24,265 nt of DNA from Dorea sp. CAG:317 (GTDB lineage Bacteria > Bacillota > Clostridia > Lachnospirales > Lachnospiraceae). Position 1 is the first letter of the stretch, and each line of letters opens with the position of its first letter. The notes under the pieces were generated by a model that saw nothing but the letters and a program-made list of their open reading frames with translations, was not told the origin of the DNA and made no database searches. The stretch lies in NCBI GenBank assembly GCA_000433535.1, contig FR892670.1:146748-171012 (forward strand), written 5' to 3'. This document shows positions 7,824-14,806 of this stretch, in pieces. Both the position numbers and the translations under genes were made by a program.

Positions 7824-8749
7824 TGAATACAGAGAAACATAGTTCCGTAGATATGAGTGTAAACATCGCAGGAGTTGAGTGGAAGAATCCGGTGACAGTT
7901 GCTTCGGGAACCTTTGGCTCCGGTGAAGAATTTTCCGAATTTGTAGATTTAAATAAATTGGGAGCGGTGACGACAAAAGGCGTGGCAAATGTCCCATGGG
8001 CAGGAAATCCGACACCGAGAGTCGCAGAGGTATACGGTGGAATGATGAACGCCATCGGTTTGCAGAATCCGGGAATTGATCTCTTTTGTGAAAGAGATAT
8101 TCCTTTCCTGAAGAAGTATGATACGAAGATTATTGTAAATGTGTGCGGTCATGCGCCGGAAGAATATCTGGCAGTGGTAGAAAGACTTGCAGATGAGCCG
8201 ATTGATATGATGGAAATCAATATTTCCTGTCCAAATGTCAATGCAGGTTTTCTTGCGTTCGGTCAGAATGCCCGCCACGTGGAAGAGCTGACAGGGCAGA
8301 TTAAAAAACTTGCAAAACAGCCTGTGATTATGAAACTGACGCCTAATGTGACAGATGTGACGGAAATTGCAAGGGCTGCAGAGGCAGGCGGAGCAGATGC
8401 GGTGTCTTTGATCAATACGTTAACCGGAATGAAGATTGATATTAACCGTAAGACATTTGCGCTGGCAAATAAGACCGGAGGCGTATCAGGACCGATCGTG
8501 AAGCCAATTGCTGTTCGCATGGTATATCAGGTAGCGCAGGCAGTCAACATTCCAATCATCGGAATGGGCGGCATCTCCTGTGCCGAAGATGCGATTGAAT
8601 TCCTGTTGGCAGGGGCAAGTGCGGTGTCTGTGGGAACTGCGAATTTCCATGACCCGGCAACAACGCTGAAAGTCATTGACGGTATCGAGGCGTATATGAA
8701 GAAAAATGGTTTCGCACATGTTTCGGACATGGTGGGAATTGTGAAATAA
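7823..8749 (+). CDS. pyrD: Dihydroorotate dehydrogenase (NAD-dependent, class 1B catalytic subunit)
   Basis: 308 residues. The FMN-binding TIM-barrel enzyme oxidises dihydroorotate to orotate. The catalytic base is the cysteine of NISCPN (C136), as in class 1 rather than the serine of class 2. GMGGI and SVGTAN near the C-terminus form the phosphate-binding end of the barrel. Immediate coupling to pyrK marks it as type 1B. A terminator follows 17 bases after the stop. Confidence 0.96.
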   Translation: MNTEKHSSVDMSVNIAGVEWKNPVTVASGTFGSGEEFSEFVDLNKLGAVTTKGVANVPWAGNPTPRVAEVYGGMMNAIGLQNPGIDLFCERDIPFLKKYDTKIIVNVCGHAPEEYLAVVERLADEPIDMMEINISCPNVNAGFLAFGQNARHVEELTGQIKKLAKQPVIMKLTPNVTDVTEIARAAEAGGADAVSLINTLTGMKIDINRKTFALANKTGGVSGPIVKPIAVRMVYQVAQAVNIPIIGMGGISCAEDAIEFLLAGASAVSVGTANFHDPATTLKVIDGIEAYMKKNGFAHVSDMVGIVK

Positions 8750-8766
8750 AGTTGTTATAACAAAAT

Positions 8767-8804
8767 AAAAAACGGTGATCATGGTAACGTGATCGCCGTT
8801 TTTT
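8767..8804. terminator. Bidirectional terminator between pyrD and the VanW-family gene
   Basis: AAAAAACGG-T-GATCA and its partner TGATC-G-CCGTTTTTT form a stem of about 15 bp with a single G-T wobble and a short loop. It has six T on the plus strand and six A on the 5' side, so it can serve both convergent genes. Confidence 0.88.
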
Positions 8805-8844
8805 AAGTGATTTTTCACATGGTCTTGATAAAACCGATTCTATT

Positions 8845-10320
8845 TTATGAATGTGGTTTGTAATTGCTTCTTGCTACGCGCTTTGTTGAAGTGACATTAC
8901 CGTTTTCATCATAATATTTGCGGTAAGTTTCTGCGCCCATTTCACCGGTCTTTTTAATCTCTACTTCGATTTTTTTCTTATCGGAAGCAGCACCCAGGAT
9001 TTTGAAAGTAATGGTTCCGCCACTGTAGGAGGCAGAAATCTTAATTGGATAAGCAAAGTTATTTTTAAACTTAAATTCCGGACCGCCCCATGATACAGTT
9101 GCATCCATTCCCATCGGAAGATAAGAGACAGGCATGGAGTGGTTAGCGCGGGTGATGATTTCAAGGTCTGTGTGAAGGACTGCTGCGAATAAAGTAGAAG
9201 AGACCTGACAAATACCGCCGCCTAATTGCTCTACCACTTCTCCGTCGGAGTAAGCGCCGGCTGGCTGATAACCTTTATCTGCGGTACGTTCACCCAGTAC
9301 GTCATTGTAGGAGAAGGTTTCTCCGGGCAACAGGATCACTCCGTTACAAGACTGAACGGCAAGGGAGATATTTGTTCTTCGTCCTTCACTTCCGCCTCCG
9401 GTTGTAGAATAACTTGCAAGCTCTGTAGTAAACAGATTACTTTCCAACTTTGCTGTAGTAACTTCCGGCTCTTCGATAGAAAGCGGAATTTCAATCTCTC
9501 CACCTAAATCACAAGCATCATATTGACTTTGTGCTTCTTTGACATCAAAAGAAATGGTGTTTTGCGAAGGGACAACCGCATAATTATTTGCCTTATCCAA
9601 AGTAGCGTTTTTCTTTTCTTTGTGAATCTCGTCATAGACCTTCTGGAAATCCACATCCTGTGGACCTTTTTCTGTCATTGGACAGGTGATGGTGCTGGAA
9701 TAATCGTGTTTATCGACTGCTTTTATAATCTGTTTCTCCAAGGACTCCCAGTCGGCACCCTCTTTGTTGATACCCTTATGAATTACAAGTGCAGTATCGG
9801 TTACTTCCCATGTGGTCTCCGAAGCCGGATCTCTCTGTGGAAGCCCGGATTCGGCGATGGAATCGTTCAGCGTTTTGGCTGACTTTGCAACAGGATATAC
9901 CGTGATTTCTTTTTCCTTGCCATAAAGCGTCTTAGACAACATCCAGTCCACTCCCCGGAGCAGAAAACCGCGATGTCCAAGCTTGTAGACCTTATCCACA
10001 TCTTTTGAAACGTTATAGTCAAGAACCGGGGTGATATTGACTTTGTAAGTTTCATTATTATATTGAACGGTTAAAGTTGTGTCCTTATATTTCTTTTCCA
10101 AGTTTTCGGCAAGAGCATCCCCGGCTTCTTTTTTCGTCATTCCTTTTAAGGAAATACCGTTAGCGGACACATTTTTCCAGATTACTTTATTGTCAAGCTG
10201 AAAGCATGCAAGACAGTAGAGCGCGATCAGTATAGCGAAAATACTGCAGATTATTATTGTCCGTTCCACCTTTTTCTTGTGCCGTAGTTTGATCTTTGGT
10301 GTTAAATTCCTTTTTTTCAT
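8845..10320 (-). CDS. VanW-family protein with N-terminal membrane anchor
   Basis: 491 residues on the minus strand. Basic N-terminus, one membrane helix (about 21-41), then an extracytoplasmic region whose first part (about 45-290) resembles the peptidoglycan-binding module often found before VanW. The VanW domain follows at about 297-430: LPGETFSYND, ERTADKGYQPA and QLGGGICQVSSTLF. The function of VanW proteins is not established. The name comes from vancomycin gene clusters, but most copies, like this one with no vanHAX neighbours, are ordinary cell-envelope proteins. The ATG at 10320 is preceded by AGGGGAT on the minus strand. Confidence 0.9.
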   Translation of the reverse strand: MKKRNLTPKIKLRHKKKVERTIIICSIFAILIALYCLACFQLDNKVIWKNVSANGISLKGMTKKEAGDALAENLEKKYKDTTLTVQYNNETYKVNITPVLDYNVSKDVDKVYKLGHRGFLLRGVDWMLSKTLYGKEKEITVYPVAKSAKTLNDSIAESGLPQRDPASETTWEVTDTALVIHKGINKEGADWESLEKQIIKAVDKHDYSSTITCPMTEKGPQDVDFQKVYDEIHKEKKNATLDKANNYAVVPSQNTISFDVKEAQSQYDACDLGGEIEIPLSIEEPEVTTAKLESNLFTTELASYSTTGGGSEGRRTNISLAVQSCNGVILLPGETFSYNDVLGERTADKGYQPAGAYSDGEVVEQLGGGICQVSSTLFAAVLHTDLEIITRANHSMPVSYLPMGMDATVSWGGPEFKFKNNFAYPIKISASYSGGTITFKILGAASDKKKIEVEIKKTGEMGAETYRKYYDENGNVTSTKRVARSNYKPHS

Positions 10321-10373
10321 ATGTACACATATCCCCTATTAATAAAACCCTTATGTATCTTCTAAACTCTGCT

Positions 10374-10402
10374 ATTATACTCCAAAAATGAGGAAGGGGA
10401 AA
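10374..10402 (-). promoter_or_regulatory. Possible promoter of the VanW-family gene
   Basis: On the minus strand a perfect TATAAT (10374-10379) lies 17 bases from a poor -35 (TTTCCC, 10397-10402). A start near 10367 would leave about 45 bases of leader before the ATG at 10320. Confidence 0.45.
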
Positions 10403-10472
10403 GCAAATTAACAAAAAATATATAATACTTAAACATTTTTTAAAAATTATGTGATTAGTATACGAATACAGG

Positions 10473-10502
10473 TTGACATATGCTTCGGAATTCAGCAGAA
10501 TA
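10473..10502 (+). promoter_or_regulatory. Possible promoter of the YbaK-like gene
   Basis: TTGACA at 10473-10478 and AGAATA at 10497-10502 with an 18-base spacer. The -35 is perfect and the -10 is mediocre. It lies in the 230-base gap shared with the divergent VanW-family gene. Confidence 0.5.
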
Positions 10503-10550
10503 AATAACAGGCGAAGAAGGGCCGGGAAGTATTGGAGGAAATAAAGGATT

Positions 10551-11012
10551 ATGGCTGTAGAGAAAGTAAGAGAATATTTGAAGGAATACCACATGGAAGA
10601 CAGGATTTTGGAATTTGACGTATCAAGTGCTACCGTAGAGCTTGCTGCTCAGGCAGTTGGATGTGAACCAGAGCGGATCGCAAAAACCATGTCCTTTCTG
10701 GTAAATGAAGAAGTGATCTTGATTGTGACAGCAGGGGACGTGAAAATAGACAATAAAAAATACAAACAACATTTTCATGCAAAAGCAAAAATGATTCCAT
10801 TTGAAGAGGTGGAAGAATATACCGGACATGCTCCGGGCGGTGTCTGTCCGTTTGCGGTAAGAGAAGGTGTCCGTGCTTACCTTGACGAGTCGCTGAAAAG
10901 ATTCGAAACAGTGTATCCGGCGGCAGGAAGTGCCAATAGTGCGGTACGATTAACACCACAGGAACTGGAGCATTGTATTGAAAATGTGACGTGGATCGAT
11001 GTGTGCAAATAA
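10551..11012 (+). CDS. YbaK/EbsC-family aminoacyl-tRNA deacylase
   Basis: 153 residues, one YbaK/ProX-type editing domain. Family members hydrolyse mischarged tRNA in trans (for example Cys- or Ala-tRNA-Pro). The conserved lysine is K45 in AKTMSF, with GHAPGGVCPF (92-101) and AAGSANS (124-130) lining the pocket. GGAGG and AAAGGA both lie before ATG 10551. It appears monocistronic, divergent from the VanW-family gene. The exact tRNA specificity cannot be read from sequence. Confidence 0.9.
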   Translation: MAVEKVREYLKEYHMEDRILEFDVSSATVELAAQAVGCEPERIAKTMSFLVNEEVILIVTAGDVKIDNKKYKQHFHAKAKMIPFEEVEEYTGHAPGGVCPFAVREGVRAYLDESLKRFETVYPAAGSANSAVRLTPQELEHCIENVTWIDVCK

Positions 11013-11050
11013 TCTTGATATTTGTGAGAATCCCGCGTTCAGAAAAGATG

Positions 11051-11078
11051 TTGACAAATATCCGGTGTATGTTAGAAT
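11051..11078 (+). promoter_or_regulatory. Promoter of the ABC-F gene (distal, strong)
   Basis: TTGACA (11051-11056) and TAGAAT (11073-11078) with a 16-base spacer, plus an extended -10 TGT at 11070-11072. Transcription would begin near 11085, giving a leader of about 265 bases before the ABC-F start. Confidence 0.75.
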
Positions 11079-11120
11079 GGTTTCAATAATAGAAAGGGCA
11101 CATTCGTGTAAGGTGAAGAA

Positions 11121-11135
11121 ATGTTTCATAGATAA
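11121..11135 (+). CDS. Leader peptide MFHR (upstream ORF)
   Basis: ATG TTT CAT AGA TAA, with AAGGTGAAG as a good ribosome site 4-5 bases upstream. Its stop codon lies inside the 5' arm of the long leader stem, so a ribosome held here would open that stem. A second minimal ORF, ATG CTG TAG (11168-11176), follows AGAGG and sits in the apical hairpin. Too short to prove by sequence alone. Confidence 0.5.
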   Translation: MFHR

Positions 11136-11279
11136 TTTTTTAAGTAACACACAAAAGTAAGAGGTAAATGCTGTAGGGAACAGCTTTGTTTGTGTACGCT
11201 TAATCAATTATCTTTCATCATTCTTTTATACGGTTTGACGGGTGTTCTGTGTCAATTGTATAGTTAAGTATCGTGATGT

Positions 11280-11312
11280 AAGGCTTTTTTGCGTATGCAA
11301 AAGAGCTTTTTT
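11280..11312 (+). terminator. Leader terminator upstream of the ABC-F gene
   Basis: AAGGCTTTTTTGC pairs with GCAAAAGAGCTTT around the loop GTAT (13 pairs, two of them wobble), followed by a run of six T in total. It lies before the coding region rather than after a gene, as expected for a premature terminator. Confidence 0.8.
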
Positions 11313-11352
11313 CTTTGCGGTAAACAGGTTTAAATAAAGGGGGAATTTTGAA

Positions 11353-12813
11353 ATGTCAATGATTCGGGTTGAAAATCTTACGTTTTATTATCCATCAAGC
11401 TTTGATCCGGTTTTTGAAAATGCAAACTTTCAAATTGATACAGAATGGAATCTCGGTCTCATCGGAAGAAATGGGCGGGGTAAAACGACTTTATTGAAAA
11501 TACTACTTGGAGAATATGAATATAGCGGAAGAATAGTAAGTTCAGTTTTGTTTGATTATTTTCCGTTTCCTGTCTCAGATAAGACGCAAATGACGGATGA
11601 TATTTTAACCGAAATCTGTCCCAATGGTCCGAGATGGGAATTGATGCGGGAATTATCTTATCTTAAGGTTGAGGAAGATGCGCTATGGCGTCCGTTTGAA
11701 ACATTATCAAATGGAGAACAGACAAAGGTGCTGCTGGCAGCTCTTTTCCTGAAAGAAGGAAATTTCCTTCTCATTGATGAACCGACAAATCATCTGGATA
11801 TTCGTGCACGAAGGCAGCTTGCTGATTATTTGAAAAGGAAAAAAGGATATCTTCTTGTGTCCCACGATCGTTATCTTTTGGATGAATGTACCGATCATAT
11901 ATTGTCACTAAACCGGACAGATATAGAAGTACAAAGCGGGAATTTCTCGTCATGGATGGAAAATTTTGAGAGACAACAGAAGTTTGAGCGGAATCAAAAT
12001 GAACGGCTGAGAAAGGATATCCGGCGTTTAAAGGAATCGGCAAGGCAGTCAGAGGGATGGTCCAATCAAGTAGAGGCGTCAAAAATAGGGGCGGCGGACA
12101 AAGGATATGTGGGGCATAAAGCGGCAAAAATGATGAAGCGTTCCAAAGCAGCCCAAGCAAGGCAGGAAAAAGCGCTTATAGAGAAATCAAAATTGCTTAA
12201 AAATGAAGAGCCTGTGGACTTATTAAAAATGAACCCACTTAGTTATCATAGCAATACGCTTGTCTCTTTTTCAGACACAGCGATTATTTATGACCAGAAG
12301 CAGATCTGTGATCCGGTGACTTTTAAAGTGGAACAAGGAGAAAGGGTAATCATCGATGGAAAGAACGGGAGCGGAAAAAGCAGTCTGTTAAAAGTATTGT
12401 TGAATTATCCCATCGAGCATACAGGGAAGGTGGAAACTGGTTCGGGAGTGATTATTTCTTATGTGCCGCAGGATACTTCTGATCTGGAAGGTACTTTGAC
12501 AGAGTTTGCCAACCAACATAAGTTGGAGGAAAGTCTGTTCAAGGCGGTGCTTAGGAAAATGGATTTTGAGCGGATACAGTTTGAAAAGAACATAAGAGAA
12601 TTTTCGGAGGGGCAGAAGAAAAAGGTGCTGCTCGCCAAAAGCTTATGTGAACCTGCGCATTTATATGTGTGGGATGAGCCTCTCAATTATATTGATGTGT
12701 ATTCGAGAATGCAGATTGAAGAGTTGATCAAAGAATTTGCCCCTACGATGCTTCTGGTTGAGCACGACGTGACGTTCAGAGAACAGATTGCGACGAAGGT
12801 TGTAGAAGTGTAA
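11353..12813 (+). CDS. ABC-F ATPase, Lsa/CplR-like ribosome protection protein
   Basis: 486 residues, two ABC domains and no membrane helices. Domain 1: Walker A GRNGRGKTT (38-46), signature LSNGEQ (118-123), Walker B LLIDEPTNHLD (E143). Domain 2: Walker A GKNGSGKSS (336-344), signature FSEGQ (417-421), Walker B VWDEPLNYID (E442). Between them is a charged helical linker containing GYVGHKAAKMMKRSKA (about 255-270), a hallmark of Lsa-type proteins. Relatives bind the ribosomal E-site and dislodge lincosamides, streptogramin A and pleuromutilins. Length and linker favour this over housekeeping EttA-like ABC-F proteins, and the structured leader agrees. GGGGGAA precedes ATG 11353. The actual drug spectrum is unknown. 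Confidence 0.85.
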   Translation: MSMIRVENLTFYYPSSFDPVFENANFQIDTEWNLGLIGRNGRGKTTLLKILLGEYEYSGRIVSSVLFDYFPFPVSDKTQMTDDILTEICPNGPRWELMRELSYLKVEEDALWRPFETLSNGEQTKVLLAALFLKEGNFLLIDEPTNHLDIRARRQLADYLKRKKGYLLVSHDRYLLDECTDHILSLNRTDIEVQSGNFSSWMENFERQQKFERNQNERLRKDIRRLKESARQSEGWSNQVEASKIGAADKGYVGHKAAKMMKRSKAAQARQEKALIEKSKLLKNEEPVDLLKMNPLSYHSNTLVSFSDTAIIYDQKQICDPVTFKVEQGERVIIDGKNGSGKSSLLKVLLNYPIEHTGKVETGSGVIISYVPQDTSDLEGTLTEFANQHKLEESLFKAVLRKMDFERIQFEKNIREFSEGQKKKVLLAKSLCEPAHLYVWDEPLNYIDVYSRMQIEELIKEFAPTMLLVEHDVTFREQIATKVVEV

Positions 12814-12859
12814 AGAAAATGTCTGTAAATATGTCTGCAATAAAATACAAAATACAAGT

Positions 12860-13192
12860 ATGAACTGCTGTTTTGGAAAAGAGCAAAAAAGTATCTTGCC
12901 AGATAAGAGAAATTTACAGATGGTATTCGGAATGTTAAAATATAGGAAAGATCTGAAAGGATTGAAAACTTATGTGGAGAAAAATCGAGCGTATTTTTCA
13001 GATATAGATGAAGAGAGTTATCGCGCGGCGAAAATGATGCTTGGCGCGGAGTCTTATTGGAAAGATATCAAAAGCGAGAAGGAGAACGGAGGAATGTCTT
13101 ATGAAGATACTGTGAGGAAATTGCAGGAGAAATTTGGTCTGACAGAAGAGGATGCAGAACAGAAAATGAAAGCATGTTGGAAGGTAGGATAA
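12860..13192 (+). CDS. Hypothetical protein, 110 residues; possible gene remnant
   Basis: Not firmly recognised. The ATG at 12860 has no ribosome site, and the frame stays open upstream into the ABC-F gene, so the start is arbitrary. The middle section (LQMVFGMLKYRKD, then YVEKNRAYFSDIDEESYRA) resembles, from memory, the region after the nuclease core in Rpn-type PD-(D/E)XK proteins. The end (YEDTVRKLQEKFGLTEEDAE) looks like the helical tail of such proteins. If so, this is the C-terminal stub of a degraded Rpn gene whose catalytic part is gone. An intact small cytoplasmic protein of unknown role is the alternative. Confidence 0.4.
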   Translation: MNCCFGKEQKSILPDKRNLQMVFGMLKYRKDLKGLKTYVEKNRAYFSDIDEESYRAAKMMLGAESYWKDIKSEKENGGMSYEDTVRKLQEKFGLTEEDAEQKMKACWKVG

Positions 13193-13216
13193 ATTATATA
13201 AGAAGGGATGAATAAT

Positions 13217-13324
13217 ATGTGGATGTATTTATTTTCTGTCATCATAGGTGTTGCTGCAGCCTTATTTTCAGAAGAGATAGATAAAGCGCTGAATGGAAAT
13301 AAGGAAGTCCCTCGATTGAAATAA
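13217..13324 (+). CDS. Small membrane peptide, 35 residues
   Basis: ATG 13217 is preceded by AGAAGGGAT at good spacing. The product begins MWMYLFSVIIGVAAALFS, a single hydrophobic helix, followed by a short charged tail EEIDKALNGNKEVPRLK. It sits 24 bases after the 110-residue ORF. The -35 box of the putative pyrE promoter overlaps its last codons. No family recognised; small single-helix proteins like this are often missed in annotation. Confidence 0.5.
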   Translation: MWMYLFSVIIGVAAALFSEEIDKALNGNKEVPRLK

Positions 13325-13344
13325 CAGGAAATATATGATAAAAT
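13316..13344 (+). promoter_or_regulatory. pyrE promoter
   Basis: TTGAAA (13316-13321) and TAAAAT (13339-13344) with a 17-base spacer and an extended TGA at 13336-13338. Transcription would start near 13351, leaving an 86-base leader for pyrE. Confidence 0.65.
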
Positions 13345-13363
13345 TGAGGAGATTTAATAGTTC

Positions 13364-13412
13364 TTTTCCCGATTTTGCTGGGAAAAATAGAAAATAAGGG
13401 CGAGAAAAGCCC
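13364..13412 (+). promoter_or_regulatory. Two small hairpins in the pyrE leader
   Basis: TTTTCCC/GGGAAAA (13364-13370 with 13380-13386, nine-base loop) and GGGC/GCCC (13398-13401 with 13409-13412), the second about 10 bases before the GGAGG of pyrE. CTTTTC at 13363-13368 could instead pair with GAAAAG in the second hairpin's loop, so the two could be exclusive. No T-run and no recognisable PyrR site, so a regulatory role is speculative. Confidence 0.3.
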
Positions 13413-13436
13413 ATAAATACGGAGGTTTTAGAAGAT

Positions 13437-14117
13437 ATGGAAGCATACAAACAGGAATTTATTGAATTTATGGTACAGAGTGATGTACTTAAATTTGGCG
13501 AATTTACATTAAAGAGCGGAAGAAAATCCCCATTTTTTATGAATGCAGGCGCTTATGTGACCGGTTCACAGCTTAAGAGACTGGGAGAGTATTATGCAAA
13601 AGCGATTCATAATACATACGGAGACGATTTTGACGTGCTTTTCGGACCTGCATATAAGGGAATTCCGCTGGCAGTTGTAACAGCGATTGCATACAATGAG
13701 TTATACGGGAAAGAAGTAAGATACTGTTGTGACCGTAAGGAAGAGAAGGACCACGGTGCAGATAAGGGAAGTTTCCTTGGAAGTTCCCTGAAGGACGGAG
13801 ACAGAGTCATTATGATTGAAGATGTTACCACTTCCGGTAAATCTATGGAAGAGACCGTTCCGAAAGTAAAAGGTGCTGCGGATGTTAAGATTGTAGGTCT
13901 TATGGTATCTCTGAATCGTATGGAAGTCGGAAAAGGCGGAGAGAAATGTGCGCTTGATGAAGTAAAGGAACTCTATGGTTTTGACACAGCGGCAATCGTA
14001 GATATGGCTGAAGTGGTAGAACATTTGTACAACAGAGAGTGTCAGGGAAAAGTTGTGATCAATGATACATTAAAAGCAGCGATTGACGCATATTATAAAC
14101 AGTACGGTGCGAAATAG
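13437..14117 (+). CDS. pyrE: Orotate phosphoribosyltransferase
   Basis: 226 residues, typical type I phosphoribosyltransferase fold. It joins orotate to PRPP to make OMP, the substrate of PyrF encoded 7 kb upstream. The PRPP loop is IEDVTTSGKS (E128, D129, T131-K135), and the N-terminal LKSGRKSPFFMNAG strand and the flexible-loop RKEEKDHG are also present. CGGAGG precedes ATG 13437. It is separated from pyrCFKD and has its own promoter. Downstream genes follow with tiny gaps and no terminator, so it probably heads a long transcription unit. Confidence 0.96.
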   Translation: MEAYKQEFIEFMVQSDVLKFGEFTLKSGRKSPFFMNAGAYVTGSQLKRLGEYYAKAIHNTYGDDFDVLFGPAYKGIPLAVVTAIAYNELYGKEVRYCCDRKEEKDHGADKGSFLGSSLKDGDRVIMIEDVTTSGKSMEETVPKVKGAADVKIVGLMVSLNRMEVGKGGEKCALDEVKELYGFDTAAIVDMAEVVEHLYNRECQGKVVINDTLKAAIDAYYKQYGAK

Positions 14118-14133
14118 ATCGGGAGGAAAAATT

Positions 14134-14286
14134 ATGAACGAGAAAGCTTATAAAGCTATGAATTTTGCAGGAGTTTCCAACATTGTGATCGGAGTTGTGG
14201 TTGCGGTAGTGGGAGTTGCAGCCGGGGTGCTCGCTATTGTAAGCGGCGCACGCCTTTTGAAAGATAAAAAAGGACTTACATTTTAG
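14134..14286 (+). CDS. Small membrane protein, 50 residues
   Basis: ATG 14134 follows GGGAGGA at ideal spacing, 16 bases after the pyrE stop. A longer frame starting at 14083 would lie inside pyrE without a ribosome site and is rejected. The product has a short polar N-terminus (MNEKAYKAMNFAG), one long glycine/valine-rich membrane helix (about 16-43) and a lysine-rich end (KDKKGLTF). Function unknown. Strong translation signals and the operon position argue that it is real. Confidence 0.7.
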   Translation: MNEKAYKAMNFAGVSNIVIGVVVAVVGVAAGVLAIVSGARLLKDKKGLTF

Positions 14287-14317
14287 TTTGGTGAGACAAT
14301 AAAGGAGTGCTAATTTT

Positions 14318-14806
14318 TTGAATTCTAAAAGAAGAAAAAGAGTTCGTATTCTTGGAAAGATATTGTTTGTATTATATATCGGGTTTATTATCTATTTTTT
14401 ATTGTTTTCTGATTTGTATGGCCGTACCGGACAACTGGACACCTACCATTATAATCTGGAGCTTTTTAAAGAAATCAAGAGATTTTGGAACTACAGAGAT
14501 CGGGTGGGATTTTTTGCTATGTTTACAAATCTATTCGGAAATGTGGTGATTTTTGTTCCGTTCGGTTTCTTTATGCCTATGGCCAGCAAATACAGAAGCT
14601 TCTTTTCTACGTTATTTTACAGCTTCGGGCTGAGCCTGTGTGTAGAGACGTTCCAATTGCTTACGAAGGTGGGAAGCTTTGATGTGGATGATCTTTTGTT
14701 AAATACGATTGGCGGAGTGATCGGCTATATGATATTTGTAATAGGTGCGAGAATAAGGAGACAACATGATCATAAAAAGAAGACGAAGAACTACAGAAGA
14801 AGATAG
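14318..14806 (+). CDS. VanZ-like membrane protein
   Basis: 162 residues from a TTG start (14318), chosen because AAAGGAG lies 10 bases before it and no ATG fits. Basic N-terminus, then about four membrane helices (near 12-30, 68-88, 92-110 and 125-145). The segment NLFGNVVIFVPFGFFMP and the pair VETFQLL / DVDDLLLNTIGG are the VanZ-family signature. VanZ is linked to low-level teicoplanin resistance in enterococci, but such proteins are widespread and their normal role is unknown. Its 3' end overlaps the next gene by 41 bases. Confidence 0.85.
   Translation: MNSKRRKRVRILGKILFVLYIGFIIYFLLFSDLYGRTGQLDTYHYNLELFKEIKRFWNYRDRVGFFAMFTNLFGNVVIFVPFGFFMPMASKYRSFFSTLFYSFGLSLCVETFQLLTKVGSFDVDDLLLNTIGGVIGYMIFVIGARIRRQHDHKKKTKNYRRR

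Larger units (their letters stand above)
11085..11352 (+). promoter_or_regulatory. Probable attenuator leader of the ABC-F gene
   Basis: The 340-base gap before the ABC-F gene holds no long gene but is highly structured. After the promoter come a four-codon ORF, then a long nested stem running from 11131 to 11212 (GATAATT/AATTATC, TTAAG/CTTAA, GTA/TAC, CACA/TGTG, and an apical GCTGT-AGGGA-ACAGC). An intrinsic terminator at 11280-11312 ends 40 bases before the start codon. Bases 11189-11199 can pair with 11291-11301 (11 pairs, two of them G-U), which would break the top of the terminator. This is the layout of ribosome-mediated attenuation known for antibiotic-inducible ABC-F and erm genes; induction is inferred. 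Confidence 0.65.

Noticed and set aside
11235..11264. A second promoter-like pair, TTGACG and TATAGT with an 18-base spacer, close to the ABC-F gene
   Set aside because: It would start transcription directly before the leader terminator, and TTGAC/GTCAA here can also be a small RNA hairpin. The distal extended -10 promoter is better and explains the leader structure; kept only as an alternative.
8845..14806. VanW- and VanZ-family genes as a glycopeptide resistance system
   Set aside because: They are 4 kb apart, there is no vanH, vanA/B, vanX or VanRS pair, and both families are common in ordinary Clostridia genomes.
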